Shown here one piece after another: positions 27,129 through 37,693 of a stretch of 64,000 nt of DNA; position 1 is the first letter of the stretch, and every line of letters starts with the position of its first letter. The notes beneath the pieces were generated by a model that had not been told where the DNA came from, made no database searches, and saw nothing but the letters and a program-made list of their open reading frames with translations. Both the position numbers and the translations under genes were made by a program. Where the stretch lies: the NCBI RefSeq assembly GCF_946848805.1, contig NZ_CAMPFU010000002.1, forward strand, positions 84,501 through 148,500. Direction: 5' to 3'. The stretch comes from Deinococcus sp. Marseille-Q6407. Lineage in GTDB: Bacteria; Deinococcota; Deinococci; Deinococcales; Deinococcaceae.

Positions 27129-27986
27129 ATGTCACGTCATTTCGGTGCAATTCCCGGGATTCCGGAAGGAGCAACTTTCCCGGACCGCCGGGAACTGCGC
27201 AGCGCGAAGGTTCACCTCCCCACCCAGGCCGGCATCAGTGGCTCAGCCAAAGAGGGTGCCGACTCCATCGTGCTTTCGGGCAGTTATGAGGACGACTTGG
27301 ATGAGGGTGATGTCATCGTCTATACGGGAGAAGGCGGCCGCGACCCGCTCACTGGCCGGCAGGTCAAGCCCCAGGAGCTGGTGCGCGGAAATCTGGCGCT
27401 TGCTGTCAATCACCGTGACGGCCTGCCGGTTCGTGTGACCCGTGGCAGCCGCCATGCTTCAGCCTATTCGCCGGCTGCCGGTTATGAGTATGCCGGGCTC
27501 TACCGCGTAGAAGACCACTGGCGCGAGGTGGGGAAATCCGGCCACTCCATCTGGCGTTTCAGGCTGACCCGGCTGGAAAACGCCACGCTTCCTGCCGGTC
27601 CCGGTGAAACTGTAGGGGCTGAGCGGCGGGAGGCCATCATTCAGCGCATTGTCCGTGACACGGCGGCGGCACGGGCCATCAAATCTCTGTACGATTTTCG
27701 TTGTCAGGTGTGTGGAACGCGGCTGGAAACTTCGGCTGGAGCTTATGCCGAAGCGGCCCACATTCGCCCGCTCGGAGCGCCCCATTATGGACCGGACGTG
27801 GCCGAGAATCTGCTGTGTCTATGCCCTAATCATCACGTCCTGTTCGATTTCGGCAGCTTTACAGTTCAGGACGATTTCCAGCTGGTGGGGCTGCCGGGAA
27901 CGTTGCAGGTTCACCCACAGCACCGCATTGACCCGGCCCATCTGGGATATCACCGGGCCTGTTACGCTGCTTTGCCACGGCAGTGA
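27129..27986 (+). CDS. SRA (YDG)-HNH endonuclease, probably modification-dependent
   Basis: The 285-residue protein has an N-terminal SRA/YDG domain (about 1-155; start [11 protein letters not shown], typical of the family, and [14 protein letters not shown]) that reads modified cytosine by base flipping. A C-terminal HNH nuclease follows, with CQVC near 193-196, the AAHIRPLG histidine near 212 and CPNHHVLFD near 233. SRA-HNH proteins of this layout cut DNA carrying 5-methyl- or 5-hydroxymethylcytosine. The ATG at 27129 is preferred to the one at 27114 because family homology begins with it. It lies directly upstream of mfd; I recall the same pairing in D. radiodurans (DR1533-DR1532). Confidence 0.87.
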   Translation: MSRHFGAIPGIPEGATFPDRRELRSAKVHLPTQAGISGSAKEGADSIVLSGSYEDDLDEGDVIVYTGEGGRDPLTGRQVKPQELVRGNLALAVNHRDGLPVRVTRGSRHASAYSPAAGYEYAGLYRVEDHWREVGKSGHSIWRFRLTRLENATLPAGPGETVGAERREAIIQRIVRDTAAARAIKSLYDFRCQVCGTRLETSAGAYAEAAHIRPLGAPHYGPDVAENLLCLCPNHHVLFDFGSFTVQDDFQLVGLPGTLQVHPQHRIDPAHLGYHRACYAALPRQ

Positions 27987-28063
27987 ACTCGGGCCGGCCG
28001 CTCACCCGCGCGCCTGTGCCTTTCTGCCTGAGCCAGAGCACCGTTGCCGGCCGGGACCCGCAG

Positions 28064-28069
28064 TAAAAT
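28064..28069 (+). promoter_or_regulatory. Leaderless -10 box TAAAAT
   Basis: TAAAAT lies 8 nt, including seven T, before the GTG start of mfd at 28078. Confidence 0.6.
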
Positions 28070-28077
28070 CTTTTTTT

Positions 28078-31230
<3,153 letters not shown>

Positions 31231-31231
31231 G

Positions 31232-31717
31232 ATGAGCAGACTGACCCTAAATGACGCCCACTGGAATGAACTGAAGACTGCGTATGGTCCAGCGGGGAAT
31301 ATTCCTGGGCTGCTGGAAGCTCTACAGGGGCCAGTAGGGGGTTGGGGCTGGCAAGATGAGCCGATGTTCTCGCTCTGGAGCTCGCTGTGACATCAGGGTG
31401 ACGTCTATTCAGCGTCTTATCCTGCGCTGCCCTACTTGTTGGATGCAGTTCCAGAGGCATCACCTGAAGGTCAACAGAGTCTGCTGCAACTGATAGCTTG
31501 CATCCTGGCCTCTAGTGTTGAGGACGGGGCTCCTGAAGTAGACGAGCAGTGGGTCAATCTTGAGACTGAACGACTTCGCTTAGAACGGCTAGTATTGGAG
31601 GCGTTACAGCATCCAGTAGAGTCCGAAGAGGACTTGAAGCTACTGCTGGCCGTTCTCGCTACGGCGAAAAGGGCTTACCGCATTGGTAATTTCCTGATGC
31701 AAGTGGACAGCAGTTAG
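31232..31717 (+). pseudogene. Hypothetical gene interrupted by one in-frame TGA
   Basis: The frame opens at an ATG two bases after the mfd stop, runs 52 codons to a TGA at 31388-31390, and continues in the same frame for 108 codons to a TAG at 31715-31717. The junction reads FSLWSSL-stop-HQGDVYSASYPALPYLL, and the two halves look like one protein of 161 codons. From memory, related hypothetical proteins have Cys or Trp at the stop position, both one base from TGA. Base composition is visibly less GC-rich than in neighbouring genes, which suggests acquired DNA. Function unknown; helical HEAT-like or immunity-type proteins are possible but unproven. Confidence 0.65.
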
Positions 31718-31798
31718 GAATGCCAGGAATGTGGCGAACCGCTGCCTGGCTTGACAGCGCTGGATTAAATCCGCATCTCTGTGAACCCTTTAAACGTA

Positions 31799-31828
31799 TG
31801 CGGGGAGTCCAGTTATTGACTCCCCGCA
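31799..31828. repeat. Perfect 11-bp hairpin
   Basis: TGCGGGGAGTC at 31799-31809 pairs with GACTCCCCGCA at 31818-31828, with an 8-base loop. It may terminate the transcript from mfd and the broken gene; no U-tract follows. Confidence 0.6.
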
Positions 31829-31854
31829 CATCAATCGTTCGGTTAAAACCTGGG

Positions 31855-31941
31855 TCAGTATCCCTGCCCCGTGTCTACCGCGCCCTGAGGCTCTCGGCCT
31901 TGCAGCAGGGTCCGGATAAACTCACCCGCGTAGTCGGCGGC
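31855..31941 (-). pseudogene. C-terminal relic of a D-2-hydroxyacid dehydrogenase
   Basis: Translated on the minus strand, 28 codons before a TGA at 31855-31857 match the last 28 residues of the intact dehydrogenase at 33817-34731 at 20 of 28 positions, including the endings TLLQGR and VDTG.GY. Homology stops at about 31941. This is the decayed tail of a divergent paralogue, lying on the other side of the symporter gene from the intact copy. Confidence 0.75.
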
Positions 31942-32230
31942 TGATATTGCCTGCTGCACATACTTTTTTGCCGGCTGCCGGAAGAGTCGGTTGGTCGAAC
32001 TCCAGGCCTTCTACCTACTAGGGCCCAGGCTGAACGACACAGATTTATTTCACCCGCAGACTTTGGGGGACAAATCACCTTGCAACTGAGATGTGCTAAC
32101 CTCTGAGCAACTTTAACCAAACTACATCTTTGCTCATTCACCCGGGTGGGTTTCCTTGCTTGAGGGCCGGTCCGGGAGGCGGGGCGTAATTTGGCCACAA
32201 GTCAGAAATCCCCCCTTTTGGAGTGCAAGC

Positions 32231-33718
32231 ATGTTTGAAACACTGGTCAACACGCTGAACGGCTGGGTCTGGAGCCCAGCCCTGATTTACCTGTGCCTGG
32301 GTGTCGGGCTTTATTTTTCTCTGCGGACAGGCTTCTTGCAGGTGCGGCATTTCGGCGAGATGCTGCGGCTGCTGCGCGACGGCCGCAGCTCCAACGAAGG
32401 GGTGTCCTCTTTCCAGGCGCTGGCGATGGCGCTGGCCGGGCGGGTCGGTACCGGCAACATCGCCGGGGTCGCCACCGCCATTACCTTCGGCGGCCCCGGT
32501 GCGTTGTTCTGGATGTGGATGGTGGCTTTCCTGGGCGCCAGCACCGCTTTTGTGGAATCGGTGCTGGGCCAGATCTATAAGGAAAAGGACAGCAGTGGCC
32601 ACTACATCGGCGGCCCGGCCTACTACTTTGAAAAGGGCCTGGGCCAGAAATGGTACGGCGTGCTGTTCGCCATTAGCGCAGCCATCGCCTGCGGGCTGCT
32701 GCTGCCGGGCGTGCAGGCCAACTCCATCGCCACCGCCATGGACACCGCGCTGAGCCTATCGCCCGCCTACACCGCCGGCGTGCTGGCCGTGGTTCTGGCC
32801 TTCATTATCTTCGGTGGGGTCAAGCGCATCGCGTCTGCCGCCGAGGTGATCGTGCCGTTCATGGCGGGGGCCTACATTCTGGTGGCCATCATCGTGGTGC
32901 TGATGAACATCGGGCAGCTGCCGGAAACCCTGTCGCTGATTTTCCGCTCGGCGTTCGGGCCGGACGCGGCGTTCGGGGCCATTCTCGGTCAGGCCGTGGC
33001 CTGGGGCGTCAAGCGCGGCGTGTACTCCAACGAGGCCGGGCAGGGCACCGGCCCGCACCCCGCCGCCGCCGCCAACGTTTCGCACCCGGCCAAGCAGGGG
33101 CTGGTGCAGGCGTTCTCGGTGTATGTGGACACCCTGCTGGTCTGCTCGGCCACCGGCTTCATGCTGCTGAGCACCGGCATGTACAACGTGCAGGACCCCA
33201 ACAATGCCGAGGGCTTCTTGCACCAGGGCGTGGCAGGTGTGGCCGCCGGCCCCGGCTACGTGCAGATCGCCATGGAAAACATCATGCCGGGCATCGGTGC
33301 CACCTTCGTGGCGGTGGCGCTGTTCCTGTTCGCCTTCACGACCATCTTGGCCTACTACTACATCGCCGAAACCAACATCCGTTACCTCGGCCGCAGCGTG
33401 AAGATGGACTGGGCGCTGCCCATTCTCAAGCTGGTGCTGATCGGCATGGTCGTCTACGGCTGCCTGCGGACCGCCGACGTGGCCTGGGCGATGGGTGACC
33501 TGGGCGTGGGCGTCATAGCCTGGCTGAACATCATCGGCATCCTGTTCCTGCAAAAGCCTGCTCTGGCCGCCCTGCGCGACTACGAGGCCCAGAAGCGGGC
33601 CGGCCGCGATCCGGTCTACGACGCCGAGGCCAATGGGGTCCACAACGCGCCGCTGTGGGCCGAGATCCGCCGTGACTTCGAAAGTCGCCGCGCGGCCGAG
33701 GATCACCCGGCTCCCTGA
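32231..33718 (+). CDS. Alanine/glycine:cation symporter (AGCS family)
   Basis: The 495-residue protein is a polytopic Na+- or H+-coupled amino acid importer with about 10-11 membrane helices. Family landmarks are seen: GRVGTGNIAGVATAI near the N-terminus and the AGCS signature region WGVKRGVYSNEAGQGTGP in the middle, plus the late helix FAFTTILAYYYIAETN. The ATG at 32231 follows GGAG by 7 bases. It sits alone between the dehydrogenase relic and a strong terminator. Alanine versus glycine preference cannot be decided. Confidence 0.92.
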   Translation: MFETLVNTLNGWVWSPALIYLCLGVGLYFSLRTGFLQVRHFGEMLRLLRDGRSSNEGVSSFQALAMALAGRVGTGNIAGVATAITFGGPGALFWMWMVAFLGASTAFVESVLGQIYKEKDSSGHYIGGPAYYFEKGLGQKWYGVLFAISAAIACGLLLPGVQANSIATAMDTALSLSPAYTAGVLAVVLAFIIFGGVKRIASAAEVIVPFMAGAYILVAIIVVLMNIGQLPETLSLIFRSAFGPDAAFGAILGQAVAWGVKRGVYSNEAGQGTGPHPAAAANVSHPAKQGLVQAFSVYVDTLLVCSATGFMLLSTGMYNVQDPNNAEGFLHQGVAGVAAGPGYVQIAMENIMPGIGATFVAVALFLFAFTTILAYYYIAETNIRYLGRSVKMDWALPILKLVLIGMVVYGCLRTADVAWAMGDLGVGVIAWLNIIGILFLQKPALAALRDYEAQKRAGRDPVYDAEANGVHNAPLWAEIRRDFESRRAAEDHPAP

Positions 33719-33731
33719 GCCATGGTCCTGC

Positions 33732-33787
33732 AGCGGCGGGGAGGGAGGGTCAGAGGCTGCCACGCCTCTTTCTCCCTCCCCGCCGCT
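33732..33787. terminator. Long hairpin between convergent genes
   Basis: A perfect 16-bp stem (33732-33747 with 33772-33787) encloses a second stem AGAGGC/GCCTCT (33752-33757, 33764-33769). It lies between the symporter and the convergent dehydrogenase and probably stops both, without a long U-run. Confidence 0.75.
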
Positions 33788-33816
33788 CATTTATCAGGTG
33801 AGGGGCCCCGGGGCGG

Positions 33817-34731
33817 TCAGTACCCGCGCCCGGTGTCTACCTCACCGTCCGGCTGGCGGCCCTGCAGCAGCGTCTGGAGAAAGGCGCCGGTGTAGTCGGC
33901 GGCCCGCTGTTCCAGATCGGCGGTGGCGCTGCCCACGTGCGGCGTCAGGATGACGTTGTCCAGGCGCCACAGTGGGTGTTCCGGCGGCAGCGGCTCGGGG
34001 TCGGTGACATCCAGAATGGCGCCGCCGAGGTGGCCTTGCAGCGCCGCGACCAGATCATCCTGCACCAGCAGGTCGCCGCGCCCGATGTTGTAGAGCCAGG
34101 CGCCCGGCCGCATCCCGCGCAGGAATTCGGCGTTCACACTGCCCTGCGTGTCCGGCGTGCTGGGCAGCAGCAGGACCAGATAATCGGCCTGGGCACGGAT
34201 ATTGGCCTTTTCCTGCTCGCCGGTGTGGCTGCGGACCGTCAGCACCTCGGCGCCAAACGGAGTCAGCAACCGCTCAATCTCGCGGCCGATGTGGCCGTAG
34301 CCCCACAGCGCCAATTTCTGGCCGCGCAGGGTGTGCATCCGCTCTGGCCAGCGCTGCCAGCGGCCACTGTGCTGCTGATCGCGGCCACGTTGTTGATCAC
34401 GGTAGGTGTGGAGCTGCCGCGCGGCGGCCAGCAGGCCGCTGACCACATGCACCGCCACCGCCGGGGCATGCAGGGCGTTCGCGTTGAACAGCCGCACGCC
34501 CGCTGGCAGGTCGGGGGTGAGGTGGTCTATGCCGGCGGTCAGGGTCAGCACCCATTGCAGCCCCGGCGTTTGCAGCAGGGCGCGGCGCTGCTCCCGGCCG
34601 GGACCGAACAGCAAGACCAGCCCATCGGCCTGCTCGAAGGTCTGGCCATCCCGCGGGCGAAATCTCAGCAGTTCGGCACCGTGTTTTTCCAGGCTCTCAA
34701 AGGCGGGCAGATCAGGAACAATCACTCTCAT
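33817..34731 (-). CDS. D-2-hydroxyacid dehydrogenase family protein
   Basis: The 304-residue NAD-binding oxidoreductase interconverts 2-keto and 2-hydroxy acids. The Rossmann motif GYGHIG, the catalytic Arg in YNIGRGDLL, the Glu region DVTDPEPLPPEHPLW and the His in TPHVGS are present. It is shorter than PGDH-type enzymes and lacks an ACT domain, fitting the glyoxylate/hydroxypyruvate reductase-like group; the substrate is unknown. The ATG at 34729-34731 overlaps the stop of the upstream GNAT gene (ATGA) and has GGAGG at 34738-34742. A 28-codon relic of a paralogue lies 2 kb away. Confidence 0.87.
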   Translation of the reverse strand: MRVIVPDLPAFESLEKHGAELLRFRPRDGQTFEQADGLVLLFGPGREQRRALLQTPGLQWVLTLTAGIDHLTPDLPAGVRLFNANALHAPAVAVHVVSGLLAAARQLHTYRDQQRGRDQQHSGRWQRWPERMHTLRGQKLALWGYGHIGREIERLLTPFGAEVLTVRSHTGEQEKANIRAQADYLVLLLPSTPDTQGSVNAEFLRGMRPGAWLYNIGRGDLLVQDDLVAALQGHLGGAILDVTDPEPLPPEHPLWRLDNVILTPHVGSATADLEQRAADYTGAFLQTLLQGRQPDGEVDTGRGY

Positions 34732-35354
34732 ACGGGTCCTCCGGAAGGGGATGAGGGGGAAAACGGCGGCTGCCGGTGCCGGGCTAGCCAGTCCTCGCGG
34801 CGCAGTTCCATGTTCACCTCGGTGTGGCCGCGTTGCTGGAAACGGCCCTTTTCCTCGAAGCCGGCCCGGGCGAAGGCAGTCTGGGCCCGCTTGTTGCTGC
34901 CCAGGGTGGTCAGGCGGATGCGCTCCAGCGGCGGCTCCAGGCTGCTGCCGGCCGCTTCCCCGAACTCCCAGGCCAGCAGAGCGTTGAGCGTGTCCTGGCC
35001 GTAGCCCCGCCCCCAGTAGCCCGGCGCCAGCATCACGCCCAGAGTGGCACGCACCGGGGCCGCCGGCCACGCCGGGCTAAAGGCGTACAGTTCGGCATTG
35101 CCGGCCAGCTGCCCGCCGATCATCACCCCAAAGCTCATCCGCTCGCGGCCCTGCTCGGCCAGCAGTATGATCCGGAACAGCCAGCGGGGAATCCGGGTGG
35201 GTTCGGCGGCGTTCAGCCGCGACAGCTCCAGGTCGCGGTACAGGGCGTGCAGCGCCCGCCAGTCGGTGCCGGACAGCTGCGTCAGCCCCAGCAGCTCGAC
35301 CCGGCCCCAGGCGGCGGCCGGTTGTGGCGGCGAGGTAGCAGAGCGGCGAAACAC
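34728..35354 (-). CDS. GNAT family N-acetyltransferase
   Basis: The 208-residue protein has a GNAT core of the RimJ/RimL type: beta4 with ATLGVMLAPGYWGRGYGQDTLNALL (the acetyl-CoA loop Q/RxxGxG/A) and the late NKRAQTAFARAGFEEKGRF stretch. The acceptor is unknown. The start is a GTG at 35352-35354, 6 nt after TAGACT. The stop overlaps the start of the hydroxyacid dehydrogenase, so the two genes form a coupled operon. Confidence 0.85.
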   Translation of the reverse strand: MFRRSATSPPQPAAAWGRVELLGLTQLSGTDWRALHALYRDLELSRLNAAEPTRIPRWLFRIILLAEQGRERMSFGVMIGGQLAGNAELYAFSPAWPAAPVRATLGVMLAPGYWGRGYGQDTLNALLAWEFGEAAGSSLEPPLERIRLTTLGSNKRAQTAFARAGFEEKGRFQQRGHTEVNMELRREDWLARHRQPPFSPSSPSGGPV

Positions 35355-35360
35355 CCGACT

Positions 35361-35366
35361 AGTCTA
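35361..35366 (-). promoter_or_regulatory. Leaderless -10 box TAGACT
   Basis: TAGACT on the minus strand lies 6 nt before the GTG of the GNAT-dehydrogenase operon. Confidence 0.55.
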
Positions 35367-35382
35367 AGGCTTCAGTGGCCGT

Positions 35383-35898
35383 TTACGGGCGGGCCTGGAC
35401 GGAGTCTTTGGCTGCCCTGGCTGCTGCCCTGGCCCGCGCCTGAGCTTCGCCGGCAGGCACCTCGCTGGCGGCAAAAGTGCCTTCCCAGAGGTTCATCAGA
35501 CGCCCACCTTCTACCAGCAGGATGGTGGGGTACTGCGCCACGTGCAGCTGCCGGGCAAAGCGGGTGGCGTCCGCGCCGCGCCAGGGCGTGACCGGCGCCT
35601 GAGCGGTGCGGTAAAAGTCTCCTTCCGCGAACACTGCCCGCACCGGCAGGCCGCTGGCCAGTGCGGCGTCCCAGAGGTGGCCCATGTCGCCGCAGCCGGC
35701 GCCGTACACCACCACCAGCTCGCGTTCCTGCGCTGTCCAGGGGTGTGCCGGTAAGGGATCGCCCAGCCGCACCTTGGCCTGGGCGGAAGGCAGCCCCAGC
35801 GTCAGCAGCAGGGTGACCAGCGGCGCGTGGCGGGCCAGCCGGTGCAGTGAAAGCTGGTGCAAGGCAGATGTGGGGCGGGAGGCAAACTCGGAAGCCAT
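35383..35898 (-). CDS. Secreted thioredoxin-fold-like protein
   Basis: The 171-residue product has an N-terminal hydrophobic signal (APLVTLLLTLGLPSAQA) and a mature part with the pattern of a thioredoxin fold: LVVVYGAGCGDMGHLW, and later VAQYPTILLVEGGRLMNLWEG, where the cis-Pro loop is expected. Only one Cys is seen at the active-site position, so it is not a CxxC oxidoreductase. It is probably in the periplasm or anchored to the membrane. The ATG at 35896-35898 is preceded by CAGACT at 6 nt, a weak box; an upstream frame is rejected. Confidence 0.6.
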   Translation of the reverse strand: MASEFASRPTSALHQLSLHRLARHAPLVTLLLTLGLPSAQAKVRLGDPLPAHPWTAQERELVVVYGAGCGDMGHLWDAALASGLPVRAVFAEGDFYRTAQAPVTPWRGADATRFARQLHVAQYPTILLVEGGRLMNLWEGTFAASEVPAGEAQARARAAARAAKDSVQARP

Positions 35899-35904
35899 AG
35901 TGCC

Positions 35905-35910
35905 AGTCTG
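35905..35910 (-). promoter_or_regulatory. Possible leaderless -10 box CAGACT
   Basis: CAGACT lies 6 nt before the ATG of the thioredoxin-like gene. It differs from TAGACT in the first base. Confidence 0.35.
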
Positions 35911-36023
35911 CCAGCGGCAGGTGACGCGGGGGTGAGGAGTGGCCGCACATAGCAACAGGCGGCAGGCAGCAGGCAAGGCCGGGCTCAGCGCAGAGGTGAT
36001 CTCCTGTCAGCGCCCGCATGCTC

Positions 36024-36029
36024 TAGCAT
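36024..36029 (+). promoter_or_regulatory. Leaderless -10 box TAGCAT
   Basis: TAGCAT lies 7 nt before the GTG at 36037. The ATG at 36028 overlaps the box and is likely a decoy. Confidence 0.65.
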
Positions 36030-36036
36030 GGCGGCT

Positions 36037-36744
36037 GTGAAGTCCGGCCCCGCTCCCGCTGCCTACCCCGCGCCGCCTGCCCCGGCGGCCAATGCCGCCC
36101 TGTACGCCGCCGAGGTGTCCCATTCTTTCGGGGAGCGCCCGGTGCTGCGCGGGGTCAGCCTGGCGGTGGCGCCCGGCGAGGTGGTGGCGGTGACCGGGCC
36201 GTCGGGCAGCGGGAAATCCACCCTACTGCATCTGCTGGGCGGGCTGGATACCCCAGGCAGCGGCGAGGTGTGGTGGGGGAATACTCGGATAGACACCCTG
36301 AACACCCAGGCGCGGGCGTCGCTGCGGGCGGCGTCGCTGGGGTTCGTGTTCCAGCACCATTACCTGCTGGAAGACCTCAGCGTGGCCGAGAATCTGGAAG
36401 TGCCGCTGCTGCTGGCCGGGCAACCCGGCGCCGGGACGCGCATTCAGGAGCTGCTGGACGCTGTGGGCCTGGGCGGACGCGGCCATGAAAGCACCGGCGT
36501 GCTGAGCGGCGGCGAGCGGCAACGCATCGCCATTGCGCGGGCGCTGGCGTCCCGGCCCCGCGCTCTGTTGGCCGACGAACCCACCGGCAGCCTGGACCAG
36601 GCAAACGCCCGCGCTGCCGCCGGGCTGATGTTTGACCTGGCCCGCCGCCAGGGCACCGGCGTGCTGCTGGTCACCCACGACGCTGGTCTGGCGGCGCAGG
36701 CCGACCGCAGCCTGCATCTGGTAGACGGAGTGCTGAGCGCATGA
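36037..36744 (+). CDS. ABC transporter ATP-binding protein, LolD/MacB-like
   Basis: The 235-residue ATPase has Walker A GPSGSGKST, Q-loop FQHHYLL, signature LSGGERQR, Walker B ALLADEPTGSLD and the switch His in VTHD. It belongs to the LolD/FtsE/MacB branch that powers FtsX-type permeases. No permease is adjacent. The gene overlaps by ATGA with a membrane-anchored protein gene and heads a cassette with a subtilase. An FtsX-type permease without its own ATPase lies at 51443-52657 and could be its partner. The GTG at 36037, 7 nt after TAGCAT, is the preferred start. Confidence 0.88.
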   Translation: MKSGPAPAAYPAPPAPAANAALYAAEVSHSFGERPVLRGVSLAVAPGEVVAVTGPSGSGKSTLLHLLGGLDTPGSGEVWWGNTRIDTLNTQARASLRAASLGFVFQHHYLLEDLSVAENLEVPLLLAGQPGAGTRIQELLDAVGLGGRGHESTGVLSGGERQRIAIARALASRPRALLADEPTGSLDQANARAAAGLMFDLARRQGTGVLLVTHDAGLAAQADRSLHLVDGVLSA

Positions 36745-37637
36745 AGAGGTCAGCTCGCCTCGCTTCTGTCTGGGCCGCTGCTCTGCTGCCCGTGGCCCTG
36801 CTGCCCGGCCTGAGTCCGGCGCTGGCTGGGCAGCAGGAACCGCTGCTGCGCGTCGTTGACCCGGCCGGCGACGCGCACGGCGGCGGCACCGCGCAGCTGC
36901 CGCGTCAGCCGGCCATTGCCCCGGAAGCGCTGGACCTGCGCTCGTTCGAGGTCTGGCCGCGCGGCAAGTACCTGACTTTCCGCACCGAGTTCGGGCAGCT
37001 GGCCAATCCCTGGAACGCGCTGGGCGGCTTCTCGGCACAGACGCTGGACATCTTTGTAGGCACCCGCCGGGGTGGCGAGACCGATCTGGGCGACCTGCGC
37101 CTGCGCACCGAGGGCGGGGGCTGGCAGTATCACCTGCGCGTGACCGGCTTTGGCAGCCGCTGGACCCATGCTGCGGCGGTGGCAGCAGACGGCAGCGGGG
37201 CACCTGACGCCAACGCTAGCGCCCCGGAACCGGCTGGCCCGGAACTGCCGCCCCCCGCGCGGGTCCGCACCGAGGGCAATGCCCTGATCATTGACACTGA
37301 TTTGCCGCGCGGCCGTTACCTCTACTGGGTGACCAGTTCGGTGTACTCGCCGCTGTCGTCCGGCGGGGTGCTGGCGCCCGGCGGCAGCGGCAACTTTGCG
37401 GTGACTACGTCGCAGGACAGCGCTTCGGTGCCAGTGCCGCTGGATGTCCTGATGGCCGAGGACTCGCCGCAGCCGTTCAATCTGGGCGTGCTGGCCCCGG
37501 TGGGCCGTCTGAGTGACCTTCGGCCCTGGTTGCTGTGGGGCCTGGGCCTGCTGAGCCTCGCTCTGGCGGCTGCGGCGTCCATCACCCTGTGGCGCACGCC
37601 GCGTGAGCAAGAACTGCGCCCGCCCGCCCGGAAATGA
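36741..37637 (+). CDS. Membrane-anchored protein with glucodextranase C-terminal-like domain
   Basis: The 298-residue protein has a signal peptide (about 1-29), an extracytoplasmic domain and one C-terminal membrane helix (about 264-286) followed by a short basic tail. The domain starts with VVDPAGDAHGGG and includes LRSFEVWPRGKYLTFRTEFGQLANPW and TLDIFVG, which fit the carbohydrate/surface-associated C-terminal module of glucodextranase (PF09985). This assignment is from pattern memory. The start overlaps the stop of the ABC ATPase gene (ATGA at 36741-36744), so the two are translationally coupled. Confidence 0.7.
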   Translation: MKRSARLASVWAAALLPVALLPGLSPALAGQQEPLLRVVDPAGDAHGGGTAQLPRQPAIAPEALDLRSFEVWPRGKYLTFRTEFGQLANPWNALGGFSAQTLDIFVGTRRGGETDLGDLRLRTEGGGWQYHLRVTGFGSRWTHAAAVAADGSGAPDANASAPEPAGPELPPPARVRTEGNALIIDTDLPRGRYLYWVTSSVYSPLSSGGVLAPGGSGNFAVTTSQDSASVPVPLDVLMAEDSPQPFNLGVLAPVGRLSDLRPWLLWGLGLLSLALAAAASITLWRTPREQELRPPARK

Positions 37638-37693
37638 GAAAGTTGGCGGCGGCGTTTTATCCTCCGCCGCTCCGTTTGGGCCATGCTGAAGGG

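Larger units (their letters stand above)
31718..32230. other. Long intergenic region with a gene relic and the symporter leader
   Basis: This 513-base stretch contains an 11-bp perfect hairpin (31799-31809 with 31818-31828), a relic of a hydroxyacid dehydrogenase tail (31855-31941) and an AT-richer leader of about 290 bases before the symporter. The leader ends in GGAG, 7 bases before the ATG. No clean -35/-10 pair and no glycine riboswitch core was found. Confidence 0.6.

Noticed and set aside
27649..28077. N-terminal extension of mfd overlapping the SRA-HNH gene
   Set aside because: The extension lies in a wrong frame over a well-supported gene, and mfd has a leaderless start at 28078.
31388..31390. 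TGA read as selenocysteine
   Set aside because: Lower GC, adjacent gene relic and another nonsense-broken gene nearby make decay far more likely; no SECIS element was recognised.
31942..32230. Glycine riboswitch upstream of the AGCS symporter
   Set aside because: AGCS genes often have one, but the conserved glycine aptamer core was not found in this leader.
37634..37693. Start of the subtilase at the ATG overlapping the previous stop
   Set aside because: It would put 20 polar and Pro-rich residues before a textbook lipoprotein signal; the ATG at 37694 has its own purine-rich site. The overlap is kept as a note.
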